A DNA stretch of 64,000 nt from Ruegeria sp. Alg231-54 (GTDB lineage Bacteria > Pseudomonadota > Alphaproteobacteria > Rhodobacterales > Rhodobacteraceae). The number at the start of each line of letters is the position of its first letter. The stretch's first letter is position 1. Where the stretch lies: contig NZ_FREZ01000006.1 of NCBI RefSeq assembly GCF_900143525.1, forward strand, positions 62,001 to 126,000, read 5' to 3'. This document shows positions 1 through 7,209 of this stretch, piece after piece. The notes beneath the pieces were generated by a model. That model saw only the letters and a list, made by a program, of their open reading frames with translations. It was not told the DNA's origin and did no database searches. Made by a program: the position numbers and the translations under genes.

Positions 1-55
1 CTTTATTTAACAATAAGGTTAAATATATCATTCGTTTTGGAATCAGGAGGTCACA

Positions 56-703
56 ATGCCCGTGTCGCTACCCAACGAAACTTCGCAATACAGAACCGCA
101 CGAAACACCTTGCTGTCGGCTGAGGCTGAACTGCGGGCTCAAATTGAAAAGGTTGCAAAGCTGCGTCGCAGTTTGCCCAAAGGCGGGGCAGTTCCGCGGG
201 ACTATGCATTTCGGTCTGATCGAGGTGCGCCGACGCCGCTGTCGTCTTTGTTCGGATCACATGACACCTTGGCAATATACTCGCTTATGTACGGGCCGGA
301 TGCAGAGGCACCTTGCCCGATGTGTTCTGCCTTTCTGGACGGGTTGAATGGACAGATCGCCCATATATCGCAGAAAATCGCCTTTGCGGTCGTGGCGCAA
401 AACACCTGTGAAAGGCTGGCAGCGCTAAAAGCGGATATGTCGTGGGATGATCTACCGCTTTTTTCTGCATTGGGCACAGACTATCAGCGCGACTATCTGG
501 CCGAGGCCGAGGATGGAAGCCAACTGCCGATCCTGAACGTCTTTCAGCGCGATGCGGACGGCATAAGCCATTTCTGGAGTTCCGAGCTGTTCTTCGAGCC
601 CAGTGACTGGCATCCGCGGCACGTAGATGCAGCGTGGCCCCTGTGGAATATTCTGGATTTTACACCACAAGGACGCGGAGATTTCTTTCCGTCCCTGCGT
701 TAA
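56..703 (+). CDS. DUF899 family thioredoxin-like protein
   Basis: The 215-residue product resembles DUF899 (AhpC/Trx-like fold) proteins. Visible signs are the segment YGPDAEAPCPMCSAF (about residues 79-93), where the family normally has a Gly-Pro-Asp then Cys-x-x-Cys pattern, and the C-terminal HVDAAWPLWNILDFTP. The N-terminal third is a predicted helical arm. The ATG is preceded by a textbook AGGAGG site, which fixes the start. It converges on the extensin-like gene. No substrate is known for the family; a thiol or redox role is inference from the CxxC pair. The first 55 bases are AT-rich and probably carry its promoter. Confidence 0.8.
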   Translation: MPVSLPNETSQYRTARNTLLSAEAELRAQIEKVAKLRRSLPKGGAVPRDYAFRSDRGAPTPLSSLFGSHDTLAIYSLMYGPDAEAPCPMCSAFLDGLNGQIAHISQKIAFAVVAQNTCERLAALKADMSWDDLPLFSALGTDYQRDYLAEAEDGSQLPILNVFQRDADGISHFWSSELFFEPSDWHPRHVDAAWPLWNILDFTPQGRGDFFPSLR

Positions 704-720
704 ATACCCATCACGGTAAA

Positions 721-1470
721 CTATCGGCAATAACCCCAACCGGGACCCTGAAGATGAAAGTGGTCCGCGTGCAGGCGATTGAAATCAGGACCCAATACCA
801 CACGAAACCAATCACATCCGCCGCGCCAGATCTGGCGCAGAAATACACCGTCAGGTCCTTCGGCGCCCCAATCGGATAGCAAGGTCAGGCTGCGCCCATC
901 GGCGAGCTGTAAACCAACAATATCAATGGAATCCGCCTTGGCATGGCTGCTCCAACCGCTGCTCTGACCCTGAGCGGTGCGCATCTGGCGGCAATTGTAA
1001 CTGCCCACATGCCGCAACCGGCTGACCTGCGTGCCCAAAAGATCTCTCGCAGTGGGTTGAACGACATGATGTTCCCACATGGCCAGCCGCAGAGTGGTCG
1101 CGCAACTGGTTTCAACCGCATTTACATCCGATGTCACCAGCGCAGACAACAGACCACGCCCGGTGATGCCGCAATTCTCATCCACGACCAGATCATCCAT
1201 CGCCTCAAAGTTCGCGCCGGCGTCGACCAAGGCGGCGCGGCACTGTACTTCGTTCAACGGCGCGCGATTAAGCTGAAACAGGGTAATTGGCGTGACCGGT
1301 GCAGTTATTTTCAGTTCTCGCAAGGGGTTCCAATGCGATGGCACGGGTGTTTCCGGATGCGCCAGCAACCACCATCCGCCCCCTCCGAACAGGATGGCTA
1401 CAACAGCGATACTAAAAACAAAAGACGCCGCCGATAACAGGAATCGGCGGCGTCCGGAGTGTTTGCTCAT
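721..1470 (-). CDS. Extensin-like C-terminal domain protein, membrane-anchored
   Basis: About 249 residues. An Arg-rich N-terminus is followed by one hydrophobic segment (roughly residues 11-34) and then a periplasmic extensin-like C-terminal domain. Supporting motifs are ENCGITG, the SWSSHAKADSIDI-like stretch SGWSSHAKADSIDIVG and the end HADHFHLQGPGWGYCR, with conserved His and Cys residues. The family resembles peptidase/carboxypeptidase-like cell-wall enzymes, but the activity is not established. I chose ATG at 1470 over an upstream TTG at 1488. It begins about 15 bases after the ahcY stop, and a strong terminator hairpin lies inside its first codons (see separate entry), so read-through from ahcY is probably limited. 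Confidence 0.75.
   Translation of the reverse strand: MSKHSGRRRFLLSAASFVFSIAVVAILFGGGGWWLLAHPETPVPSHWNPLRELKITAPVTPITLFQLNRAPLNEVQCRAALVDAGANFEAMDDLVVDENCGITGRGLLSALVTSDVNAVETSCATTLRLAMWEHHVVQPTARDLLGTQVSRLRHVGSYNCRQMRTAQGQSSGWSSHAKADSIDIVGLQLADGRSLTLLSDWGAEGPDGVFLRQIWRGGCDWFRVVLGPDFNRLHADHFHLQGPGWGYCR
1413..1454 (-). terminator. Intrinsic terminator after ahcY, inside the next ORF
   Basis: On the minus strand a perfect 12-bp inverted repeat (GACGCCGCCGAT / ATCGGCGGCGTC, 1443-1454 with 1424-1435, 7-base loop) is followed by a T-rich run (complement of 1413-1423). It begins about 30 bases after the ahcY stop codon, the usual place for a rho-independent terminator, but overlaps codons about 6-15 of the extensin-like gene. 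Confidence 0.8.
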
Positions 1471-1484
1471 GCGTTCTTTCGCAC

Positions 1485-2873
1485 TCAATAACGGTAATGT
1501 TCCGGCTTGTAGGGGCCTTCGGGCTTCACGCCAATGTAAGACGCCTGCTCGTTGTCCATCTTGGTAAGTTTGACACCGATACGGTCCAGATGCAGACGCG
1601 CAACTTTTTCATCCAGATGCTTGGGTAGGATGTAGACGTCGTTGTTATACTGGTCGCCCTTGGTGAACAGCTCGATCTGCGCCAGAACCTGGTTGGTGAA
1701 CGAGGCCGACATCACGAAAGATGGGTGACCGGTCGCATTGCCGAGGTTCAGCAGGCGGCCTTCGGACAGCAGGATGATGCGATTGCCCGAGGGCAGTTCG
1801 ATCATGTCCACCTGTTCTTTGATGTTGGTCCACTTGTGGTTCTTCAGGCTGGCCACCTGAATCTCGTTGTCGAAGTGACCAATATTGCCGACGATCGCCA
1901 TGTCCTTCATCTCGCGCATATGTTCAATGCGGATCACGTCCTTGTTGCCAGTGGTGGTGATGAAGATGTCGGCAGATGCGACTTCGTCTTCCAGCAGCGT
2001 GACTTCGAAACCGTCCATCGCGGCCTGCAGGGCGCAGATCGGGTCAACTTCGGTCACTTTCACACGGGCACCAGCCCCGCGCAGCGACGCTGCCGAGCCT
2101 TTGCCAACGTCACCGTAACCGCAGACCACAGCAACCTTGCCGGCCATCATGGTGTCAGTGGCGCGGCGGATGCCGTCGACCAGCGATTCCTTACAGCCAT
2201 ATTTGTTGTCGAATTTCGACTTGGTGACCGAGTCGTTCACGTTGATCGCCGGGAATGGCAGCTGGCCGTCTTTCACCAGTTGATACAGGCGGTTCACACC
2301 GGTGGTGGTTTCCTCGGACACGCCCTGAATCTGGTCGCGCATCTTGGTGAACCAACCTGGTGATGCCGCCATGCGCTTGGCAATCTGAGCTTTAATGACT
2401 TCTTCTTCTTCGGACGTCGGAACAGCGATGATGTCCTCACCCGCTTCGGCACGTGCGCCCAGCAGAATGTACAGTGTCGCGTCGCCACCATCGTCGAGGA
2501 TCATGTTGGGGCCATCGTCGAACAGGAAGGATTTGTCCAGATAATCCCAGTGCTCTTCCAGAGTCTGACCCTTGATGGCGAATACAGGAATACCTACCTC
2601 GGCAATTGCTGCCGCCGCGTGGTCCTGAGTCGAGAAGATGTTGCACGATGCCCAGCGCACGTCCGCGCCCAGCGCGACCAGAGTTTCGATCAGAACAGCT
2701 GTCTGAATGGTCATGTGCAGCGAACCGACGATACGAGCACCCGCCAGAGGTTTGCTTTCGCCATATTCGGAACGCAGGGACATCAGGCCCGGCATCTCGG
2801 TTTCGGCAATGTCCAGCTCTTTGCGGCCAAACCCAGCCAATGAAATGTCTTTAACGATATAGTCCCCGGCCAT
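1485..2873 (-). CDS. ahcY: Adenosylhomocysteinase (S-adenosylhomocysteine hydrolase)
   Basis: Hydrolyses S-adenosylhomocysteine to adenosine and homocysteine in the activated methyl cycle; cytosolic, NAD-dependent tetramer. The 462-residue product has the NAD-binding glycine motif [12 protein letters not shown], the substrate region [14 protein letters not shown] and the conserved C-terminus ending KPEHYRY. A longer reading frame opens with TTG at 2939, but the ATG at 2873 has GGAG seven bases upstream and begins with the family-typical sequence [13 protein letters not shown]. In Rhodobacter species ahcY lies close to regA; here about 3 kb of accessory genes separate them. A structured leader precedes it. 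Confidence 0.97.
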   Translation of the reverse strand: MAGDYIVKDISLAGFGRKELDIAETEMPGLMSLRSEYGESKPLAGARIVGSLHMTIQTAVLIETLVALGADVRWASCNIFSTQDHAAAAIAEVGIPVFAIKGQTLEEHWDYLDKSFLFDDGPNMILDDGGDATLYILLGARAEAGEDIIAVPTSEEEEVIKAQIAKRMAASPGWFTKMRDQIQGVSEETTTGVNRLYQLVKDGQLPFPAINVNDSVTKSKFDNKYGCKESLVDGIRRATDTMMAGKVAVVCGYGDVGKGSAASLRGAGARVKVTEVDPICALQAAMDGFEVTLLEDEVASADIFITTTGNKDVIRIEHMREMKDMAIVGNIGHFDNEIQVASLKNHKWTNIKEQVDMIELPSGNRIILLSEGRLLNLGNATGHPSFVMSASFTNQVLAQIELFTKGDQYNNDVYILPKHLDEKVARLHLDRIGVKLTKMDNEQASYIGVKPEGPYKPEHYRY

Positions 2874-2991
2874 CAGGTGCTCCATTTCCGGTAAATCACA
2901 GTCCGGGCAGCCCCTAGCATTCCTTGGGGCAGGTGGCAACGCAAATGGCCGAAAACCGAGTGAACCTGTGACTCAAATCAACTTGGTTCAC
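2874..2991 (-). promoter_or_regulatory. Structured leader region upstream of ahcY
   Basis: Between the small exported-protein gene and ahcY are two clear inverted repeats: GTGAACC/GGTTCAC (2960-2966 with 2985-2991), straddling the upstream stop codon, and GCCCC/GGGGC (2910-2914 with 2926-2930). The first may act as a terminator for the upstream gene; the second would sit in the ahcY 5' leader, about 35 bases before the ribosome site. By eye it does not match the SAH or SAM/SAH riboswitch patterns I know, so only structure is claimed. Confidence 0.4.
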
Positions 2992-3292
2992 CCTTTAGCT
3001 CTAACTTTGGTATCGCTTCAAAAAAATCTGTGCCAACGGCGACAATACAACTAATGCCGTTCGCCTGGGTCACCAAAACCGTATAGCTTCCGGTTGTCTT
3101 CGAGGTCCAAACCTCCATAACAGCCCGTGCGCCCCGCGTTTTCTGCAATCCGCCAAAGACCAGTTCTTCTGAATAACTGTCCTGCAGTTTGGCGATCACA
3201 TGTTCGCGCTGTGCACAGCTTTTGGCGAAAGCAGGCGGCGCAGTGGCGGCCATGCCGAAGGTCAGGGTTATAGCAAATAGGCGTTTGAACAT
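2978..3292 (-). CDS. Small exported protein of unknown function
   Basis: A 104-residue protein with a clear Sec signal peptide (MFKRLF, hydrophobic core, ...PPAFA then KSCAQ, cleavage near residue 23). The mature part contains two Cys residues (CAQ near the new N-terminus, SCIVA near the end) that could form one disulphide. I do not recognise the family with certainty; similar short periplasmic proteins occur across roseobacters. The start is set by GAAAGGAG six bases before the ATG. That ribosome site has a perfectly complementary stretch upstream in the same leader (see entry at 3299-3346). Confidence 0.75.
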   Translation of the reverse strand: MFKRLFAITLTFGMAATAPPAFAKSCAQREHVIAKLQDSYSEELVFGGLQKTRGARAVMEVWTSKTTGSYTVLVTQANGISCIVAVGTDFFEAIPKLELKGEPS

Positions 3293-3298
3293 AACATG

Positions 3299-3346
3299 CT
3301 CCTTTCGATACGCGTTTCAGTACGAGAGGGGCACAACTGAAAGGAG
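3299..3346 (-). promoter_or_regulatory. Leader with possible Shine-Dalgarno sequestration
   Basis: In the minus-strand leader, GAAAGGAG (the ribosome site, complement of 3299-3306) is perfectly complementary to CTCCTTTC (complement of 3339-3346) about 32 bases upstream. A second helix, TTTCAGT (complement of 3336-3342) with ACTGAAA (complement of 3315-3321), uses part of the same upstream strand, so the two pairings exclude each other. This is the layout of a translational on/off switch, but it is inferred from complementarity alone. Confidence 0.35.
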
Positions 3347-3496
3347 TACGCCCCCCTCAGTCCATATGTCGGGATCAAAACGTGCAGGTTCAAAGCACGA
3401 AAGCTCAATAAATTGTTGGCAGCCTGTGATCCAGACGGGTACATCATAGCACAAAAGCGCGAAGTTAACGTGTCCTACTTCACAAGGCATGGCAGA

Positions 3497-4090
3497 ATGG
3501 CAACACAACCCAGAGCATGGCAGCGAATGCTTTCCGGTCGCAGGCTGGATTTGCTGGACCCGACGCCCGTGGATATCGAGATCGAAGATATCGCGCACGG
3601 TCTGGCCTTTGTGGCCCGCTGGAACGGGCAAACCGCTGGCGATTATGCATATTCCGTGGCCGAGCACTCCCTACTGGTTGAAGAGCTTTTCGGCCGGATT
3701 GTACCCAAGGCCCCGGCAAAATGGCGATTGGCCGGGCTGTTACACGATGCGCCGGAATATGTGATCGGAGATATGATCTCGCCCGTTAAATCCGCCGTTG
3801 GCCCGGATTACGGCGCGCTGGATGACCGGCTGGCAACGGCCATCCACATTCGGTTCGGCCTGCCGGCGGAAGTGCCGAAAACAGTGAAACGGCAGATCAA
3901 AAAAGCCGACAAGATCAGCGCCTGGATGGAGGCGACACAGATTGCTGGGTTTTCTGAGGCTGAGGCGACCAAATTCTTTGGTCGGCCAGATAAAGCAGTG
4001 ATGGAGGGGTTGGCGATCACGTTACGCCCGCCGATTGAAGTGCGGCGGGCGTATATGGAACGTCATATGGCTCTGCTGACGCAGCTTTAG
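3497..4090 (+). CDS. HD-domain phosphohydrolase
   Basis: A 197-residue HD hydrolase. Metal-ligand motifs are visible: the first His in AEHSLLVEE (about residue 54), the HD pair in LAGLLHDAPEYVIGD (about residues 80-94) and a downstream Asp in KKADKISAWMEA. Proteins of this shape act on nucleotides or nucleoside phosphates (YfbR-like), but the substrate here is not shown. ATG at 3497 was chosen because AAGG lies about 10 bases upstream; the frame extends further back without a better site. A decayed copy of its last ~50 codons lies at 4550-4705, beyond the intervening VOC gene. Confidence 0.8.
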   Translation: MATQPRAWQRMLSGRRLDLLDPTPVDIEIEDIAHGLAFVARWNGQTAGDYAYSVAEHSLLVEELFGRIVPKAPAKWRLAGLLHDAPEYVIGDMISPVKSAVGPDYGALDDRLATAIHIRFGLPAEVPKTVKRQIKKADKISAWMEATQIAGFSEAEATKFFGRPDKAVMEGLAITLRPPIEVRRAYMERHMALLTQL

Positions 4091-4458
4091 CCGAAGACGT
4101 AAAAACACAGTTTGTTTCCGTCCAGGTCGCGAGCATAAGCGCCGTAGAACCTATCAGGGACGCGCTGCCCGGGTTCTCCTTCATCTGTAGCACCAAGGCT
4201 GATTGCCTTCTTGTAAAGCGCCTTAGCCTCATCCTTGGAGTCAGCTGCAAAAGCAACCATTCCGCCATTGCCGGTCTCGCAGGCTTCGCCATCGTAGGGT
4301 GTGCAAACGGCGAGCATCGGCGCCGAAGGGTCATTGCCGATGAAAGCGATGCGCCCAGCGTCGATCACAACCTTTGCGCCCTTGTCGGCAAACAGTGTCG
4401 TATAAAAACTTTTGGCGCGCTCCAAATCCGAAACGCCGATGGTCACATAGCCGATCAT
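4087..4458 (-). CDS. VOC (glyoxalase/dioxygenase) superfamily protein
   Basis: A 123-residue single-domain VOC protein: MIGYVTIGVSDLERAKSFY at the N-terminus and YGAYARDLDGNKLCFYV at the C-terminus are the two beta-alpha-beta-beta-beta halves. Members are metal-dependent lyases, dioxygenases or resistance proteins; the reaction is not predictable here. Start at 4458 has GGAG eight bases upstream. It converges with the HD gene, their 3' ends overlapping by a few bases, and lies between that gene and its truncated copy. Confidence 0.8.
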   Translation of the reverse strand: MIGYVTIGVSDLERAKSFYTTLFADKGAKVVIDAGRIAFIGNDPSAPMLAVCTPYDGEACETGNGGMVAFAADSKDEAKALYKKAISLGATDEGEPGQRVPDRFYGAYARDLDGNKLCFYVFG

Positions 4459-4549
4459 TGATTTACTCCATTGTGACGAAAGATGAATTCCCTGCCCGAA
4501 CCTCGGGCAAAGTGGAACTGGTATCAAGTCATTAAACTGTCAGGACCGG

Positions 4550-4705
4550 CGCACTATTGCAGACTTTTCCTGGGCCAGGGCATTCAAGGTTTTTGGGCGG
4601 CCGGACAAAGCGGTGATGGAGGGGTTGGGGATCACGTTGCGCCCGCCGACAGAGGTGCGGCAGGCATACACTGAACGGCACGAAGAACTGCTGTTGAAAC
4701 TGTAG
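4550..4705 (+). pseudogene. Decayed 3' fragment of the HD hydrolase gene
   Basis: Frame translation from about 4550 gives TIADFSWARAFKVFGRPDKAV and continues to a TAG at 4703-4705. It aligns with the C-terminus of the intact HD protein (QIAGFSEAEATKFFGRPDKAV onward), including the shared blocks FGRPDKAVMEGL and ITLRPP. The catalytic HD half is absent and no plausible start exists, so this is a remnant of a duplicated copy. Nucleotide similarity is high over the last 120 bases. Confidence 0.8.
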
Positions 4706-4733
4706 CCTGAAACGACGACTTTCATCCCTCAAA

Positions 4734-5129
4734 TCAGGGGAAAACGTCGGATTCTCCAAACTGGTTTGAACCACTCTCACTTGGCTGAATGTAGAAGTAC
4801 AACAGGACCAGAGTTCCGATTATCGGAATCAAGCCAATCAACAGCCACCAACCAGTTCGTCCGATGTCGTGCAAACGTCTGGCTCCAATCGCCAGATTGG
4901 GAAGCAAAAGCCCAAGCGAAACCAAAACGGAAAGCGGTTGTCCGGCGTTCGGCTCAAACACCCCAAATCCGAGCATCGGAGCGATCAAAGCGCCATCAAT
5001 TATTCGCGTCACCAGAAGAACGAGAAGAACGGCCAGAACCCACCACCAAAACGTCGGGCGCGAAGAACGCCCATTGAATTTGGCGTAGTTTGACAGAGCC
5101 CTTCGAAATGCCGTCGTGAGATTGTTCAT
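4734..5129 (-). CDS. DUF805 membrane protein
   Basis: A 131-residue inner-membrane protein with about three or four hydrophobic segments. Signatures of DUF805 are the N-terminal FRRALSNYAKFNGRSSRPTFWWW and the mid-protein RRLHDIGRTGWW, followed by a hydrophobic stretch and a short polar tail. Function is unknown for the family. Start at 5129 is supported by AGGA seven bases upstream rather than the longer frame from 5165. Confidence 0.85.
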   Translation of the reverse strand: MNNLTTAFRRALSNYAKFNGRSSRPTFWWWVLAVLLVLLVTRIIDGALIAPMLGFGVFEPNAGQPLSVLVSLGLLLPNLAIGARRLHDIGRTGWWLLIGLIPIIGTLVLLYFYIQPSESGSNQFGESDVFP

Positions 5130-5221
5130 GTCATCCTGCGCAATTGGACGGCATTCACATATCACTATTTCAAATTATTTAACACGGAAACTACCAGATT
5201 GGTGGTCTGCCAACAAACAAG

Positions 5222-5716
5222 TCACGCGTATGCCCCGGCCGAATAGGTCAGTTCATAAGAGTGACTGTATAGCTCAAATACGTTTCCAAACGGATCTTCC
5301 ATGTAGACCATGCGATAGGGTTTATCGCCAGGGTAGTATTTGCGAACCTGCTTCATTCGCTGTTTTCCACCGAGCTCTTCGATGATCTTGACCCGTTCTT
5401 CAAGGTTGTCATCCTGAACACAGAAATGGAACAACCCGCGACGCCAATATTCGAACGGCCTCTCTTCTTCGATCGTGTTTGGAAACTCGAAGAGTTCAAT
5501 ACCTATACCATCCCCCATCGAAAGATGAGTAATCCGAAATGAACCCCAGCCTTCTCCAAAAACATCGTCACACATCTGACCTATGGCACTACCGTCATGC
5601 AGCACTTCGGTGGGCTCCATAAGCACATCGAGTCCAAATGCCTTAGAATAGAATTCTACCGCTTTTTCCAGGTCTGGAACGGTTACTCCGATGTGTGAAA
5701 AGGTTAGTGCAGACAT
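5222..5716 (-). CDS. VOC family protein, lactoylglutathione-lyase-like
   Basis: A 164-residue VOC protein with HIGVTVPDLEKAVEFYSKAFG at the start and YMEDPFGNVFELYSHSYE near the end. His near residue 8, a Glu in GIELFEF, His in FHFCV and Glu in VFELY are in the places of the four metal ligands of active VOC enzymes, so catalysis is plausible. It is longer than, and not closely similar to, the VOC protein at 4087-4458. GAGGAG precedes the ATG. Substrate unknown. Confidence 0.8.
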   Translation of the reverse strand: MSALTFSHIGVTVPDLEKAVEFYSKAFGLDVLMEPTEVLHDGSAIGQMCDDVFGEGWGSFRITHLSMGDGIGIELFEFPNTIEEERPFEYWRRGLFHFCVQDDNLEERVKIIEELGGKQRMKQVRKYYPGDKPYRMVYMEDPFGNVFELYSHSYELTYSAGAYA

Positions 5717-5855
5717 TTTTAGAGACTCCTCGTTCCGCAGAAAACAAGAGAAAGGGCATCAGCAACCCTTGCCGATACCCCCGAAATAGTGCGCTTTTTT
5801 CTGTCTCCACGTCCAGAGCGATGCAAAGGTCCGCTTTGGTCCGACCAGAAGAGAT

Positions 5856-6410
5856 TTAACGCGGACTGCGCTTCGCCAATATCCGTTGCAATGTCCGACG
5901 GTGCATGTTCAGGCGCCGCGCGGTTTCGGAGACGTTCCGGTCGCACAGCTCATAGACCCGCTGGATATGCTCCCAACGGACGCGGTCCGCACTCATGGGG
6001 TTTTCTGGTGGTGGGGGCAGTTCATCGCCCTTGGCCAGCAGCGCGTTGGTGATGTCGGTGGCGTCGGCGGGTTTGGACAGATAGTCGGTTGCTCCGATTT
6101 TGACCGCTGCGACGGCAGTGGCGATGGCCCCGTAACCGGTTAGAACTACAACCCGGCTGTCAGGACGTTTTTCGCGCAGCACTTCGACGACATCCAGACC
6201 GTTGCCATCTTCGAGTCGCAGGTCAACGACCGCATAGGCGGGCGGGCGGGCGGTGGAAATGGCGCGGCCTGCGGCGACGGAACCTGCGGTTTCAACCTCG
6301 AACCCGCGTTTTTCCATCGCTTTTGCCAGACGTCTCAGAAACGGTTCGTCATCGTCCACCAAAAGCAGCGTTTTATCGGGGCCGATGTCGAGGTCAGAGC
6401 TGTCCGCCAT
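5856..6410 (-). CDS. regA: Redox response regulator RegA (PrrA/ActR)
   Basis: Global regulator of respiration, photosynthesis, carbon and nitrogen fixation in alphaproteobacteria, phosphorylated by RegB. The 184-residue protein has a receiver domain with the acidic triad LLVDDDE, phosphoacceptor Asp63 in VVDLRLEDGNG and Lys in LSKPAD, a proline linker (PPPPEN, about residues 133-138) and a FIS-type helix-turn-helix ending in NVSETARRLNMHRRTLQRIL. This architecture is diagnostic. senC lies upstream on the same strand and regB is divergent, the Rhodobacter arrangement. No hvrA-like gene follows it. Confidence 0.95.
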   Translation of the reverse strand: MADSSDLDIGPDKTLLLVDDDEPFLRRLAKAMEKRGFEVETAGSVAAGRAISTARPPAYAVVDLRLEDGNGLDVVEVLREKRPDSRVVVLTGYGAIATAVAAVKIGATDYLSKPADATDITNALLAKGDELPPPPENPMSADRVRWEHIQRVYELCDRNVSETARRLNMHRRTLQRILAKRSPR

Positions 6411-6496
6411 ATTCTGTTCTTTCCGCTATTTCACGCCTTTGGCTTAACCATGAGTAATAGCAGCGCCATCCCAAAGGTCAAACAACCCGTCGTTTT

Positions 6497-7117
6497 CTAG
6501 GTTTTGTCGAGGAAACAGCCAACCTTGTCGGCCATCTGCTCGGCGGTGTCGTCCCGGTTGAAGAATTCGATGAACCCATCCTCGGGGGTGACAAGATAAG
6601 TAAAGGTCGAGTGGTCGACCAGATAGTACTCATCGCTTTTGTCATGCGCCTTGTAGTAGGTTTTGTAGGCTTGGCTTGCGGCCTTGACCTGCTCAGGCGT
6701 GCCGGTCAGCGCGATGGTCTTGCCGCCCAGATTAAACGCATAGTCGGCCATCACTTCGGTCGTGTCGCGGTCCGGGTCGATTGAAATGAACAAGGGCGTC
6801 ACGGACTGGCCACGCTCGGCCAGAATGTCCACGGCATCGGCATTGCGGGACATATCGAACGGACAGACATCGGGGCAGAACGTATAGCCGAAATAGACCA
6901 GCGTCGGTTCTGTGATCACGTCGGTGTCGGTGACTGTTTCGCCCTTGCCGTTGAGCAGCTCAAACGGCCCGCCGATGGCTGCCGTTCCGCCTGCAATCTG
7001 ACTGGTCCGGCATTGCGCGAACTTGTCATCAGATCCGGCACCGCGCGTCAGCAGCCACATGGCCCCCAGGCCCACGGCCAGAACAACGGTTGCGAGGATG
7101 GCATAAAGACGGACCAT
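6497..7117 (-). CDS. senC: SCO1/SenC/PrrC copper chaperone
   Basis: Membrane-anchored periplasmic thioredoxin-fold protein that helps deliver copper to cytochrome c oxidase and is linked to RegB signalling. The 206-residue product has an N-terminal membrane anchor (LYAILATVVLAVGLGAMWLL), the copper motif CPDVCP (in FGYTFCPDVCPFD) and the downstream His in VDHSTFTYLV. The frame opens further upstream with a TTG, but ATG near 7117 starts directly before the anchor and has AGGA upstream. It probably shares a promoter region with divergent regB. Confidence 0.93.
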   Translation of the reverse strand: MVRLYAILATVVLAVGLGAMWLLTRGAGSDDKFAQCRTSQIAGGTAAIGGPFELLNGKGETVTDTDVITEPTLVYFGYTFCPDVCPFDMSRNADAVDILAERGQSVTPLFISIDPDRDTTEVMADYAFNLGGKTIALTGTPEQVKAASQAYKTYYKAHDKSDEYYLVDHSTFTYLVTPEDGFIEFFNRDDTAEQMADKVGCFLDKT

Positions 7118-7209
7118 GACATCAATCCTGACATAAGAGGGGTTGTTGATCGTTTCGGCCGGGACACCTATCAAGAAGTTCAGCCGATGCAACAGGACAT
7201 AATCGACCG

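Noticed and set aside
7..22. TTAA pair resembling a CtrA box before the first gene
   Set aside because: The spacing is eight bases, not seven, and the region is simply AT-rich.
1725..2363. A 212-codon open frame opposite ahcY
   Set aside because: Antisense shadow; its composition follows the complement of the ahcY codons.
2874..2939. Extended N-terminus of AhcY from TTG at 2939, or an SAH/SAM-SAH riboswitch
   Set aside because: The extension ([10 protein letters not shown]...) is not family-like and the ATG at 2873 has a proper ribosome site. The conserved riboswitch cores I know could not be aligned by eye; left as unspecified structure.
3497..4705. Prophage or mobile-element origin for the HD/VOC patch
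   Set aside because: HD proteins of this kind occur in phages, but no integrase, transposase, att repeat or phage structural gene is present.
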